The translations under genes and the position numbers were made by a program. Below, piece after piece: positions 33,477 through 42,006 of a stretch of 64,000 nt of DNA. This DNA comes from Muribaculaceae bacterium. GTDB lineage: Bacteria; Bacteroidota; Bacteroidia; Bacteroidales; Muribaculaceae. Where the stretch lies: NCBI GenBank assembly GCA_029060725.1, contig JAIDTL010000104.1:16830-80829 (forward strand). Direction: 5' to 3'. The notes under the pieces are model-generated. The model saw only the letters and a list, made by a program, of their open reading frames with translations, had not been told where the DNA came from and searched no databases. Position 1 is the first letter of the stretch. Each line of letters starts with the position of its first letter.

Positions 33477-35204
33477 ATGAAAACAAAGCACATAGCTGCA
33501 TTAGCCTTGATTGCAGGATCAACTCTCTTCGCTTTGGCGAAAGATGAAATCATCATGACTGTCAACGGTGTGGACGTCCCACGCTCTGAATTCGAATACC
33601 TATACCACAAAAACCAGCAACAGCAGGTGGATCCTCAATCGCTTGACGAATACGCCGAGATGTTTAAGGTATACAAACTCAAAGTGGCGGATGCCCTCAA
33701 CCAACAACTCGACACAATGTCGTCATTCAAAAAGGAGATGGATCAGTATAAAGCTGATCTCGCAACTCCTTATATGACTGATTCTATCTTCCTAAATTCC
33801 CTTGTCAAGGAAGCATACGACCTCAGCAAGGAAGAAGTTGAGGCATTCCACATCATGCTTGCCAAAAGCCCCTCCGATGAAGAGACCCTTGCCTCGAAGG
33901 CTCAGGCAGATTCAATCAGGCAAGTGCTTCTAAATGGTGGAGACTTCAGCGAACTCGCTGCTAAATATTCAGTAGACCGCGCAAGTTCTAACCAAGGAGG
34001 CAGAATGGGATATATAATCTCAGGAAGATTCCCGTATGCGTTCGAGAAAGCTGCTTTCACACTGGCTCCAGGGGAGATTTCTGAAATAGTGGAGTCTCCA
34101 CAAGGATATCATATCCTTAAAGGAGGCAAACATCGTCCTGCACGCGGAACGGTCTTGGTAGAGCACATAATGAAAATGGTACCCCCCACTGCTACAGCGG
34201 AACAACAAGCGGCTGCAAAAGCAAGCATCGACAGCATTTATAATGTGGTAGTGGCTAATCCTGAAAAATTTGAAGATCTTGCACGCGAACTCAGCGACGA
34301 CAAAGGGTCCGGCAGACAAGGAGGCAAACTCAATTGGTTTGGCGCAGGTATGATGGTTGAGCCATTCGATTCCGCTTCTTTCGCTATCGCAGTCAATGAA
34401 ATTTCCACTCCGGTAAAAAGCCAATATGGTTGGCACATCATCCGCAAACTTGATGCAAAGGGTCCGGCATCGCTACAGGAAATCAAACCGACGGTGCTCA
34501 AACGTATAGCAAACCCTCAAGACGAACGCTATAAGCTCGTAGAGCAAAACCTCATAAACAATCTCCGCAAGAAGCACAAGAAGATCCTTCAAAAACAAGA
34601 TCTTGATGATGAAGCACTTATGGAGGTTGAATACGAATGGCTTTATGCCAACGAGCCCGACTATAGAAACCTTCTCAAAGAATACCGCGAAGGTTCTCTA
34701 CTCTATGAGGCAAGTCTTCGTGAGGTTTGGGACAAAGCAGCTAAAGACAATGATGGTCTCACCAATTATTTCAATGCCCATCGTGATGACTACAAATGGA
34801 CAAAACCACACGTAAAAGGTATCCTTGTCCAGGCCACCAATGACTCAGTAGCCGGTCTTGTAAGAGCAGCTCTTAGAGAGGCATCTGACGACAACGGCAT
34901 AAAGGCAATAAGAAAGCAATTTGTAGGAAAAGCTTCTTTAGACCGAATCCTTATGGAACAGGGTCAGAATGCGATGGTAGATAATGTCATGTTTGGTGGT
35001 GAACCAGTGAAACCAAACAACAAGAAATATACAGTCTACTTCATCTACGATCCCAAACTTCTTGATGCCCCGGAGACTATGACAGATGTAAAGAGCCTCG
35101 TGACAAGCGACTACCAGAATCAGCTCGAACACGACTGGGTTGAATCTTTGAAATCACGCTACCCTGTCAAGGTCAATGATAAGGTACTGAAAAAAGTGAA
35201 ATGA
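33477..35204 (+). CDS. Periplasmic parvulin-type peptidylprolyl isomerase (two PpiC domains)
   Basis: A signal peptide (MKTKHIAALALIAGSTLFALA) precedes a SurA-like helical N-domain. Two parvulin domains follow: the first around FHIMLAKSPSDEETLASKAQ to GYHILKGG, the second around VEHIMKM to YGWHIIRKLD. A C-terminal domain with WLYANEPDYRNLLKEYREGS completes the protein. Such proteins assist outer-membrane protein folding. An upstream in-frame extension (from 33417) is rejected because the signal peptide begins at the ATG at 33477. It is the first of three isomerase-family genes in a row. Confidence 0.9.
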   Translation: MKTKHIAALALIAGSTLFALAKDEIIMTVNGVDVPRSEFEYLYHKNQQQQVDPQSLDEYAEMFKVYKLKVADALNQQLDTMSSFKKEMDQYKADLATPYMTDSIFLNSLVKEAYDLSKEEVEAFHIMLAKSPSDEETLASKAQADSIRQVLLNGGDFSELAAKYSVDRASSNQGGRMGYIISGRFPYAFEKAAFTLAPGEISEIVESPQGYHILKGGKHRPARGTVLVEHIMKMVPPTATAEQQAAAKASIDSIYNVVVANPEKFEDLARELSDDKGSGRQGGKLNWFGAGMMVEPFDSASFAIAVNEISTPVKSQYGWHIIRKLDAKGPASLQEIKPTVLKRIANPQDERYKLVEQNLINNLRKKHKKILQKQDLDDEALMEVEYEWLYANEPDYRNLLKEYREGSLLYEASLREVWDKAAKDNDGLTNYFNAHRDDYKWTKPHVKGILVQATNDSVAGLVRAALREASDDNGIKAIRKQFVGKASLDRILMEQGQNAMVDNVMFGGEPVKPNNKKYTVYFIYDPKLLDAPETMTDVKSLVTSDYQNQLEHDWVESLKSRYPVKVNDKVLKKVK

Positions 35205-35230
35205 TAAATTGCTTCTATTCGACAAATATT

Positions 35231-35262
35231 AAAACCTCGGCTTAAAACCGGGGTTTTTGTCT
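35231..35262 (+). terminator. Terminator after the first isomerase gene
   Basis: AAAACCTCGG pairs with CCGGGGTTTT (one T-G pair) across CTTAAAA, then TTG. Confidence 0.8.
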
Positions 35263-35277
35263 TTAAGTGTTTTTTTG

Positions 35278-35308
35278 TTGCACGTATACAATTTTTTTTG
35301 TAATTTTG
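35278..35308 (+). promoter_or_regulatory. Promoter giving an almost leaderless mRNA
   Basis: TTG (35278-35280), 20 bp, TAATTTTG (35301-35308). The ATG is at 35317, only 8 nt beyond the -7 box, so the 5' leader would be about 0-5 nt. Confidence 0.7.
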
Positions 35309-35316
35309 CTGATTAG

Positions 35317-36189
35317 ATGAGAAAGACCGCTATAATACTTCTGACATGTGTCGGAATGGCAGCCGGTTGCGAAAGAGGTAATAAATCCCCTGAGGTGACA
35401 GACAGCGACATCGTGGCACAATACCGCGATTCAGTGCTTTTGTTGTCTGACATCATCAGAAAGCTTCCTCCAGCCATCAGCTCAGCCGACAGCGCAGCTC
35501 TCATCAAAAAAATTGCCGACCAATGGATCGAGGGTTTCCTGATAGAAGACCTTGCAGCAAGCCAAATCGACGATATGGACCGTATAAACTCACTCACCGC
35601 CGACTATAAAAGAAGTCTCATCGCAGATTCATATCGAAGGAAAATGAGGCGTAAAGGTGTGCAGCCGGTAGATATGGATGCCGTCAAGGAATACTACAAA
35701 GGGCATACAAACGAACTTCGTCTTGAACGCCCTATTGTAAAAGGATTATTTATAAGAGTCCCCGCTTCTTCAAGATACATTGACGATATACGCCATTGGA
35801 TGAAGAATTCAGACCCTGACTCATTCGACAAATTGGAGAATACCGGTCGACACGAAGCAACGGCTTTCCGCTATTTTGCCGATCAATGGGTTGATTTTGA
35901 TGCCATTGCGGGTGAAATCCCTCAGAAGCTCGGTGATGGTGACAAGTTTGTAGAGAACACCATTGACTTTGAGACGGAACTTAACGGAACTGTCTACATC
36001 CTTCACCTGACCGACTTTAGGAAAAGGGGCTCCATAATGCCGCAAGAATATGCAGCTCCGATCATTGAAGACAGAATGAAGGCTCTCCACCTTGCCGACT
36101 ACGAGAAAGGACTTATCAAGGCTCTCAGAGCAACGGCTATTGAAAAAGATATTTTGAAAGAAGGATCATACTTTATACAAAGCAAATGA
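35317..36189 (+). CDS. SurA-like lipoprotein without a clear PPIase domain
   Basis: A lipoprotein signal (MRKTAIILLTCVGMAAGC, Cys18) is followed by a SurA-type helical N-region and a parvulin-position segment (LERPIVKGLFIRVPASSRYI, then YILHLTDFRKRGS). In this segment the usual GG and GYH motifs of active parvulins are missing. It is therefore probably a chaperone-like paralogue of SurA. The stop overlaps the next start (ATGA). The likely near-leaderless start is described with the promoter. Confidence 0.75.
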   Translation: MRKTAIILLTCVGMAAGCERGNKSPEVTDSDIVAQYRDSVLLLSDIIRKLPPAISSADSAALIKKIADQWIEGFLIEDLAASQIDDMDRINSLTADYKRSLIADSYRRKMRRKGVQPVDMDAVKEYYKGHTNELRLERPIVKGLFIRVPASSRYIDDIRHWMKNSDPDSFDKLENTGRHEATAFRYFADQWVDFDAIAGEIPQKLGDGDKFVENTIDFETELNGTVYILHLTDFRKRGSIMPQEYAAPIIEDRMKALHLADYEKGLIKALRATAIEKDILKEGSYFIQSK

Positions 36190-37592
36190 AAAAGAAAACT
36201 ACCATAGGCCTTGTGGCAGCAGCCGCATTTTCAATAGGAATCACTGCATTCGCAGATTCCACTTCAGGCCCCAAAAAGAATGTAATCGATGAAGTGGCTT
36301 GGATTGTAGGCGACAACGCCATATACAAGTCAGAAATTGAGGAAGAATATGCCTCAATGCGAAGCATGGGTGTGAGCCCAAGCGGCGACCCTTATTGTGT
36401 GATCCCTGAACAACTTGCAGTTGAAAAGCTTTACCTCCACCAAGGCAAACTCGATACTATCGAAGCCCCTGTCGGACAACTCTCGCCACGGGCGGAAATG
36501 CAGATGAACTATTATGTCAAGATGTTAGGTAGCCGAGAAAAAGTGGAAGAAATGTTCCGCAAACCCTGGAATTCTATTCGCGACGAGGTGATTGAAAAGA
36601 TGAAGACCAACTACATTAAGGAGACAGTGCAAGATAATCTGACAAAGAATGTGAAGGCGACTCCTAACGATGTAAAAAAATATTTTGCAAAGCTCCCTGC
36701 CGACAGCATTCCATACGTCCCGATGCAAGTAGAGGTGCAGATTATGCAACTTAATCCAATCATCCCTAAGCAAGAAATAGAGAATGTCAAGGCTCGACTA
36801 CGTGAATTTACCGACCGTGTCAATAAGGGAGAATCGGAATTCTCCACTCTTGCCATATTTTACAGCGAAGACCCCGGAAGCGCTCCCAAAGGTGGAGAAC
36901 TGGGATATGCGACACGCTCTACTTACGTCCCTGAATTTGCTAATGTGGCTTTCAATCTCAACGACCCAAAGAAAGTCAGCCGTATCGTGGAAACTGAATT
37001 CGGTTACCATATAATCCAGTTTATCGATCGAAAGGGTGAAGAGGTGAATGTTCGCCATATTCTTCTCAAGCCAAAGGTCAATGAAAAAGATCTCCGTGAT
37101 GCTACAATGCGCCTTGACTCAATAAGAAAGGAAATAGTAGCCGGTTCGTTTTCTTTTGATGAAAACGTTCGCTTCATTAGCCAAGACAAGGATTCCCGCA
37201 ACAATAAGGGTATCATGATCAATAGCAATCAAGAAAGCGAAAGATTTGGCACCACTCGCTTTGAGATGCAGGATCTTCCGCCTGAGATCGCTCAACGCAT
37301 TGAGAAGATGCAACCCGGAGACTTGAGCGAACCTTTCATCATGACAGATCCTAAGAAAAATCAGGAGGTAGCCGTCATGGTGAAGCTTAAAGAAAGAATC
37401 CCGGGGCACTCTGCCAACCTTGCTGAAGACTACAATATGCTTAAGCGTATGTATGAAAACTATACAAAGGAGCAGATCATCAAAGACTGGGTAGAGAAAA
37501 AAATCAAAGACACGTACGTGCATATTTCCGAAGGTTGGAACAATTGTGAGTTCCACTACGACGGATGGGAGAAAGAGAAGGCAGAGAAATAA
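36186..37592 (+). CDS. surA: SurA-family peptidylprolyl isomerase
   Basis: A periplasmic folding factor for outer-membrane proteins. A signal peptide (about 1-23) precedes the SurA N-domain (NVIDEVAWIVGDNAIYKSEI). The first parvulin domain is typical: FSTLAIFYSEDPGSAPKGGE, LGYATRSTYVPEFANVAFNL, then GYHIIQFIDRKG. A second, more diverged parvulin domain begins VRHILLKPKV. It overlaps the lipoprotein gene by 4 nt and abuts the OstA-like gene with no gap, consistent with one envelope-assembly operon. Confidence 0.9.
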   Translation: MKKKTTIGLVAAAAFSIGITAFADSTSGPKKNVIDEVAWIVGDNAIYKSEIEEEYASMRSMGVSPSGDPYCVIPEQLAVEKLYLHQGKLDTIEAPVGQLSPRAEMQMNYYVKMLGSREKVEEMFRKPWNSIRDEVIEKMKTNYIKETVQDNLTKNVKATPNDVKKYFAKLPADSIPYVPMQVEVQIMQLNPIIPKQEIENVKARLREFTDRVNKGESEFSTLAIFYSEDPGSAPKGGELGYATRSTYVPEFANVAFNLNDPKKVSRIVETEFGYHIIQFIDRKGEEVNVRHILLKPKVNEKDLRDATMRLDSIRKEIVAGSFSFDENVRFISQDKDSRNNKGIMINSNQESERFGTTRFEMQDLPPEIAQRIEKMQPGDLSEPFIMTDPKKNQEVAVMVKLKERIPGHSANLAEDYNMLKRMYENYTKEQIIKDWVEKKIKDTYVHISEGWNNCEFHYDGWEKEKAEK

Positions 37593-39773
37593 ATGACTCG
37601 GTATCAAAAGGGACTTTTAGGATTTATTGGAGTGATGTTGCTGACTTTCTTCGGCAACATCGCTTTCTGTGCATTTGCTCAGCAAGTGAAGAAAAAGGAA
37701 GCTCGGAAAAAAGAGGAAACTTATACCCGCCCGGCTCCTTCAAAGCCAATTAAACCCATCATACCTTCTCAAAACCGCTATCAAAGCGACAAGGTTTTCC
37801 TCGAATATGCCGATAGCCTTTATAAACTACAACCGGCTTGGAACGACACCACAGAACGACAAATAGTGACCGGAAATGTCAAATTCCGTCAAGGATCGCT
37901 ATGGATGTTCTGTGACTCTGCATACTACTATCCGGAAATCAACTCGCTTGATGCTTTCGGACATATACGTATGGAACAAGGAGATACCCTTTTCGTTTGG
38001 GCTGACCAACTTTATTACAATGGTGATGCCAAACTCGCAAAACTCACAAAGGGTCCTTCCGAACCGAAAGTAAGGCTCAAAGATCCCGGCGGAGAACTTC
38101 TCACGGACACTCTCGATTATGACGTGGAACTCGAAACGGGTTTCTACGGTTGCGGCGGTCTTCTGAAAGATGATGTCAACACTTTGACTTCCATTTTCGG
38201 ACAATATAACAGCAGGACAAAAGACGCTGAGTTCTTTTATGATGTAGAACTAATCAACCATAAGGATAACTTCACCCTTCTCAGCGACACTCTTTACTAC
38301 AATACTGCCACTCACATGGCACGCATTGATAGCCCTACCGATATTTATGGTCCGAACGATACGATCTATACTTCCAAAGGATGGTATAACACTCAACTAA
38401 ATAATCTTGAGATGCTACATCGATCCACAATCATTCATAAGGATTCGCTCGGTAGAGCTACTGTTCTGGAAGGTGATTCTATCATTTACGACAACGCTAC
38501 CCGAATAAGTTGGGCATACCAGTATCGTGACATCACGAAACTTTCACAGCCCACTATCATTACCGATACTGCCAATAAAATCATTCTTATCAGTGCTTTC
38601 GGGATGTATAATGATTCCACTAAGGAGGCATTTGCAACCGGATATCCGCTACTTAAGGAATACTCTCGTCCTGACACTCTTTTCCTTAGAGCAGACTCAA
38701 TATTCACGTATATACGCCAAGATACGATAAGAGTGCCAAAATTCTATCCTGAAAAATTTGTGATGGAACCTTTCAGTGCCGACAACTTTGAATATCTTGA
38801 ATTGCAATATAGCGAAGATTCTGAATTTATGCCTCCTATCTCAAAAGAAGAAATGAAAGGCCTTCTGATATCTATGCTTGGTATTATAAAAGAGGTGAAT
38901 TCACCTAAAATTGAAGTTGAAGTAGATTCTATATCAATTCCGGATTCCATAGAAATTTCCGATAGCATCAACATTTCAGACAACTCTGAAATATCAGAAA
39001 TATCAGAACCTTCTGAAAAATCTGAATCGATTGAACCATCAGATTCTTCCATTATCTCAAATATTCCCAATCGTCAAATCCCCGGGAAACAGCCTCCTGT
39101 GCAAGAGGAGATAAAGGAAGAAATTGAGATGGTCATAAAAGAAATCAGAGACTATCATATTGCCAAAGCCTATCCGAGAGCTCGCTTCTTCAATCAAGAC
39201 ATACAGGGGGTGGCAGATACGTTAGAGATATATGAAAACGACTCTTTGATGTATATGAAAAGGAAGCCGGTAGTGTGGAATGATGAGCGTCAAGTGAACG
39301 GCGAAGAAATAATCCTTCATTTCAACGACACCACAGTAGACTATGCTAATCTCCCTAAATCCGGATTTATGGCTGAACACGTTGACGAGGATTTCTACAA
39401 TCAACTCTCGGGCAAAAAGATGGAAGCTTGGTTTGAAGACAGCTATCTGAAACGCCTCTACGTCGACGGGAATGTCCAAGTGATCATGCTTCCGATGGAG
39501 AATGACTCTTCCTTCAATAAACTCGTGGATGCCGAGAGCAGTTACATGACAGTCGACTTAGAAAATAAGCAAGTTCAGAAGATCAAGATGTGGCCCGAAG
39601 TGACCGGCAACGCCACCCCTATCTTCCTTATTAAGAAGGCTCAAAAATACCTTCCCAATTTCCGTTGGCTCGATGCCATTCGTCCTAAACGCACTGTCAT
39701 CGATGGCGTTGTACGCTGGGACGACGAACTCGGCGAAATTCCCGAAGAACTTGAAATGTACTTCTTAGAATAA
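37593..39773 (+). CDS. OstA-like protein (LPS transport family)
   Basis: An N-terminal hydrophobic segment (about 8-30) leads to repeated OstA/LptA beta units: GNVKFRQGSLWMFCDSAYYY, GHIRMEQGDTLFVWADQLYY, FTLLSDTLYYNTATHMARID. The proteins are thought to form the periplasmic LPS bridge or an associated scaffold in Bacteroidetes. A Ser/Glu/Ile-rich low-complexity stretch (about 445-490, DSIEISDSINISDNSEISEI and similar) interrupts it; the C-terminal OstA region follows (GVADTLEIYENDSLMYMKRK). It starts immediately after the surA stop codon and ends 21 bp before mutL. Confidence 0.88.
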   Translation: MTRYQKGLLGFIGVMLLTFFGNIAFCAFAQQVKKKEARKKEETYTRPAPSKPIKPIIPSQNRYQSDKVFLEYADSLYKLQPAWNDTTERQIVTGNVKFRQGSLWMFCDSAYYYPEINSLDAFGHIRMEQGDTLFVWADQLYYNGDAKLAKLTKGPSEPKVRLKDPGGELLTDTLDYDVELETGFYGCGGLLKDDVNTLTSIFGQYNSRTKDAEFFYDVELINHKDNFTLLSDTLYYNTATHMARIDSPTDIYGPNDTIYTSKGWYNTQLNNLEMLHRSTIIHKDSLGRATVLEGDSIIYDNATRISWAYQYRDITKLSQPTIITDTANKIILISAFGMYNDSTKEAFATGYPLLKEYSRPDTLFLRADSIFTYIRQDTIRVPKFYPEKFVMEPFSADNFEYLELQYSEDSEFMPPISKEEMKGLLISMLGIIKEVNSPKIEVEVDSISIPDSIEISDSINISDNSEISEISEPSEKSESIEPSDSSIISNIPNRQIPGKQPPVQEEIKEEIEMVIKEIRDYHIAKAYPRARFFNQDIQGVADTLEIYENDSLMYMKRKPVVWNDERQVNGEEIILHFNDTTVDYANLPKSGFMAEHVDEDFYNQLSGKKMEAWFEDSYLKRLYVDGNVQVIMLPMENDSSFNKLVDAESSYMTVDLENKQVQKIKMWPEVTGNATPIFLIKKAQKYLPNFRWLDAIRPKRTVIDGVVRWDDELGEIPEELEMYFLE

Positions 39774-39794
39774 ACCTTTCTTAAATATTTATCT

Positions 39795-41711
39795 ATGGAC
39801 ATCATCCGTCTCTTACCTGACTCAGTAGCCAATCAGATTGCCGCCGGCGAAGTGATACAACGCCCAGCATCGGTGATCAAGGAGCTCGTGGAAAATGCTG
39901 CGGATGCCGGAGCCTCCGACATTAAAATTTTCATAAAGGATGCCGGTAAAACTCTTATCCAAGTTGTCGACAACGGTAAGGGAATGTCTGAGACTGATGC
40001 CCGTATGGCTTTCGAACGCCACGCCACTTCAAAAATTAAAAGTGCCGAGGATCTTTTTTCACTTCACACAATGGGCTTCCGCGGCGAGGCTCTCCCTTCA
40101 ATATGCGCAATCTCACAAGTGGAACTTCGCACCCGCACAGAAGATTCACAGATGGGCACTCGTCTGATCATCAATGGGTCTAAAGTGGAAAGCCAGGAGC
40201 CTTGCATGTGCGATAAAGGCACTTCTATAAGTATCAGAAATCTTTTCTTCAATTTCCCGGCACGCCGAAAATTTCTGAAGTCTGATGCCGGAGAGCTTGG
40301 TCACATCATGCGAGAGTTTGAGCGAATGGCTCTTGTAAACAACAATCTGCGCATAAGCATCGACACTGGCAACCGTGTTATCGACCTTCGTCCAGGCTCA
40401 ATGCTTCAGCGCATCAACGATATTTGGAAAAACAACCTCAATATGCAGTTGATTCCAATCGACGTTGACACAGATCTTGTAAAGATCCAAGGATTTGTCT
40501 CGCGTCCGGAATTTGCGCGAAGAAGGAATGCACTATGGCATCTGATAGCTAATGGCAGACACATCAACCATCTGAAGATGCACAAAGTGATTACCGGCTG
40601 CTTTGATAATCTTATAGCCTCCGATACCCAACCATGCTACTTCATAAAAATTCAAGTTGATCCTTCTGAAATTGACATCAACATCCATCCAAGCAAAAAT
40701 GAAGTGAAACTCGAACGGGAAAAAGAAATCCTTAGCATATTGGGTGCAAGCATAAAGGCTGCCCTCGGCAAATTTGCCGCTACGCCACAGATTGATTTCG
40801 ATACCGACCTTGTGCCTATACAGGCTCCGAGTGAAGGATCTCCGGAAAATCCTACCATCCAAGTCCCTTCCGATTATAATCCATTCGAGATTCAAACCGG
40901 AAATGGCTTCATTCCTAACGAAGAGGAAGGTATATATTCGAGTTCAAACACAGGTTCAAAATTCGGAGGAAGCTTCGGATCAAGCTATTACGGAAATAGA
41001 GAGAATCGAAGCAATGTCAGAAATTGGGATTCTCTCTACAATCGATTTATGAATCGCCAGGAAGAATCTGCTCTCGAAAAGGCTCCTATTGAAGGCGTCC
41101 TCCCTGCCATCGAAGAAAATATAAGCATGCCGGTAAGGGAATGCTTCCAATATGCTGATAAATATATCATCACGTCTACTCGCGATGGAGTAATGATCAT
41201 CGACCAGCATAGGGCACATCTTAAAATTCTCTTTGAAGATTGCCTCCGGAGCATCCGACGCATGGAGGTGACGAGCCAACATGTTCTCTTCCCGGAGAAT
41301 ATATCCCTCGATTTTGAGCAGCAAGATGCCCTTGCACGTATCCAGACAGAACTATCCGCTATCGGTTTTTCCCTCGAATACGAAGAAGATAATAGATGGC
41401 AAATTGCAGCAGTCCCTACTATGATAAGCCAAAGCGATGCTAAAGAAACTGTCCTTAGGATCCTTGAATCAGTCAGAGAAGACTCAGACTCTTTCGGGAC
41501 ATCTGCCGATCCTATCGACGACATCATGGAACGCATGGCTCTAATTATGGCAAGGAGCGCTGCCATTACTCGAGGACGTCGCCTCTCCCCCTCCGAAATG
41601 GAAAATCTCGTGGGCCAACTGATGTCGCTACCGGATCCTTCACTGACCCCCAATGGCAAACTTATCTTCACCATCCTCGACGAAGAGCGCCTGAAATCAT
41701 TTCTTAGTTAA
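39795..41711 (+). CDS. mutL: DNA mismatch repair protein MutL
   Basis: A GHKL ATPase that couples MutS to strand excision. Motifs are NQIAAGEVIQRPASVIKELV with the catalytic E, the DNGKGM loop, GFRGEALPSI, and HPSKNEVKLEREKEI. A variable linker (about 340-430, rich in Ser/Gly/Asn) and the C-terminal dimerisation domain (QYADKYIITSTRDGVMIIDQHRAH) follow. Its C-terminal domain carries a DQHRAHLKI sequence at the dimerisation site and no obvious DQHAxxExxxE endonuclease motif, so it is probably non-nicking. Length (638 aa) is typical for the phylum. Confidence 0.96.
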   Translation: MDIIRLLPDSVANQIAAGEVIQRPASVIKELVENAADAGASDIKIFIKDAGKTLIQVVDNGKGMSETDARMAFERHATSKIKSAEDLFSLHTMGFRGEALPSICAISQVELRTRTEDSQMGTRLIINGSKVESQEPCMCDKGTSISIRNLFFNFPARRKFLKSDAGELGHIMREFERMALVNNNLRISIDTGNRVIDLRPGSMLQRINDIWKNNLNMQLIPIDVDTDLVKIQGFVSRPEFARRRNALWHLIANGRHINHLKMHKVITGCFDNLIASDTQPCYFIKIQVDPSEIDINIHPSKNEVKLEREKEILSILGASIKAALGKFAATPQIDFDTDLVPIQAPSEGSPENPTIQVPSDYNPFEIQTGNGFIPNEEEGIYSSSNTGSKFGGSFGSSYYGNRENRSNVRNWDSLYNRFMNRQEESALEKAPIEGVLPAIEENISMPVRECFQYADKYIITSTRDGVMIIDQHRAHLKILFEDCLRSIRRMEVTSQHVLFPENISLDFEQQDALARIQTELSAIGFSLEYEEDNRWQIAAVPTMISQSDAKETVLRILESVREDSDSFGTSADPIDDIMERMALIMARSAAITRGRRLSPSEMENLVGQLMSLPDPSLTPNGKLIFTILDEERLKSFLS

Positions 41712-41769
41712 CTATTAACTATGAACAACTATTAAGGATATATGACTCACGAGCCATGTGTCCCTACAA

Positions 41770-41787
41770 GGTAAATGTGAATTTACC
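41770..41787 (+). other. Hairpin upstream of nrdJ
   Basis: GGTAAAT-GTGA-ATTTACC, without a T tract. In the 41712-42006 interval I see no cobalamin-riboswitch B12 box; a weak GAACTTTG at about 41970 may be the nrdJ -7 region. Confidence 0.4.
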
Positions 41788-42006
41788 GGAGATTACATAT
41801 CGCTAATAAATATGCAAGGCTTTACCAAACTTAATTAATTGGGCAATTATTATTGTTGACAGATTTTATAGATATCTAAGCATTAGATATTTATATTAAA
41901 ATTGTGGAAATTTTAGTAAAAATTCGCATCAAAAAGTTTATGATTTTCGGAAAATTTTTACGAACTTTGCATCCAAATATCAAACAACTTTTACAGCTTT
42001 AACGAA

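Noticed and set aside
41712..42006. Cobalamin riboswitch upstream of nrdJ
   Set aside because: No B12 box or its typical arms are seen, only a single hairpin without a T run.
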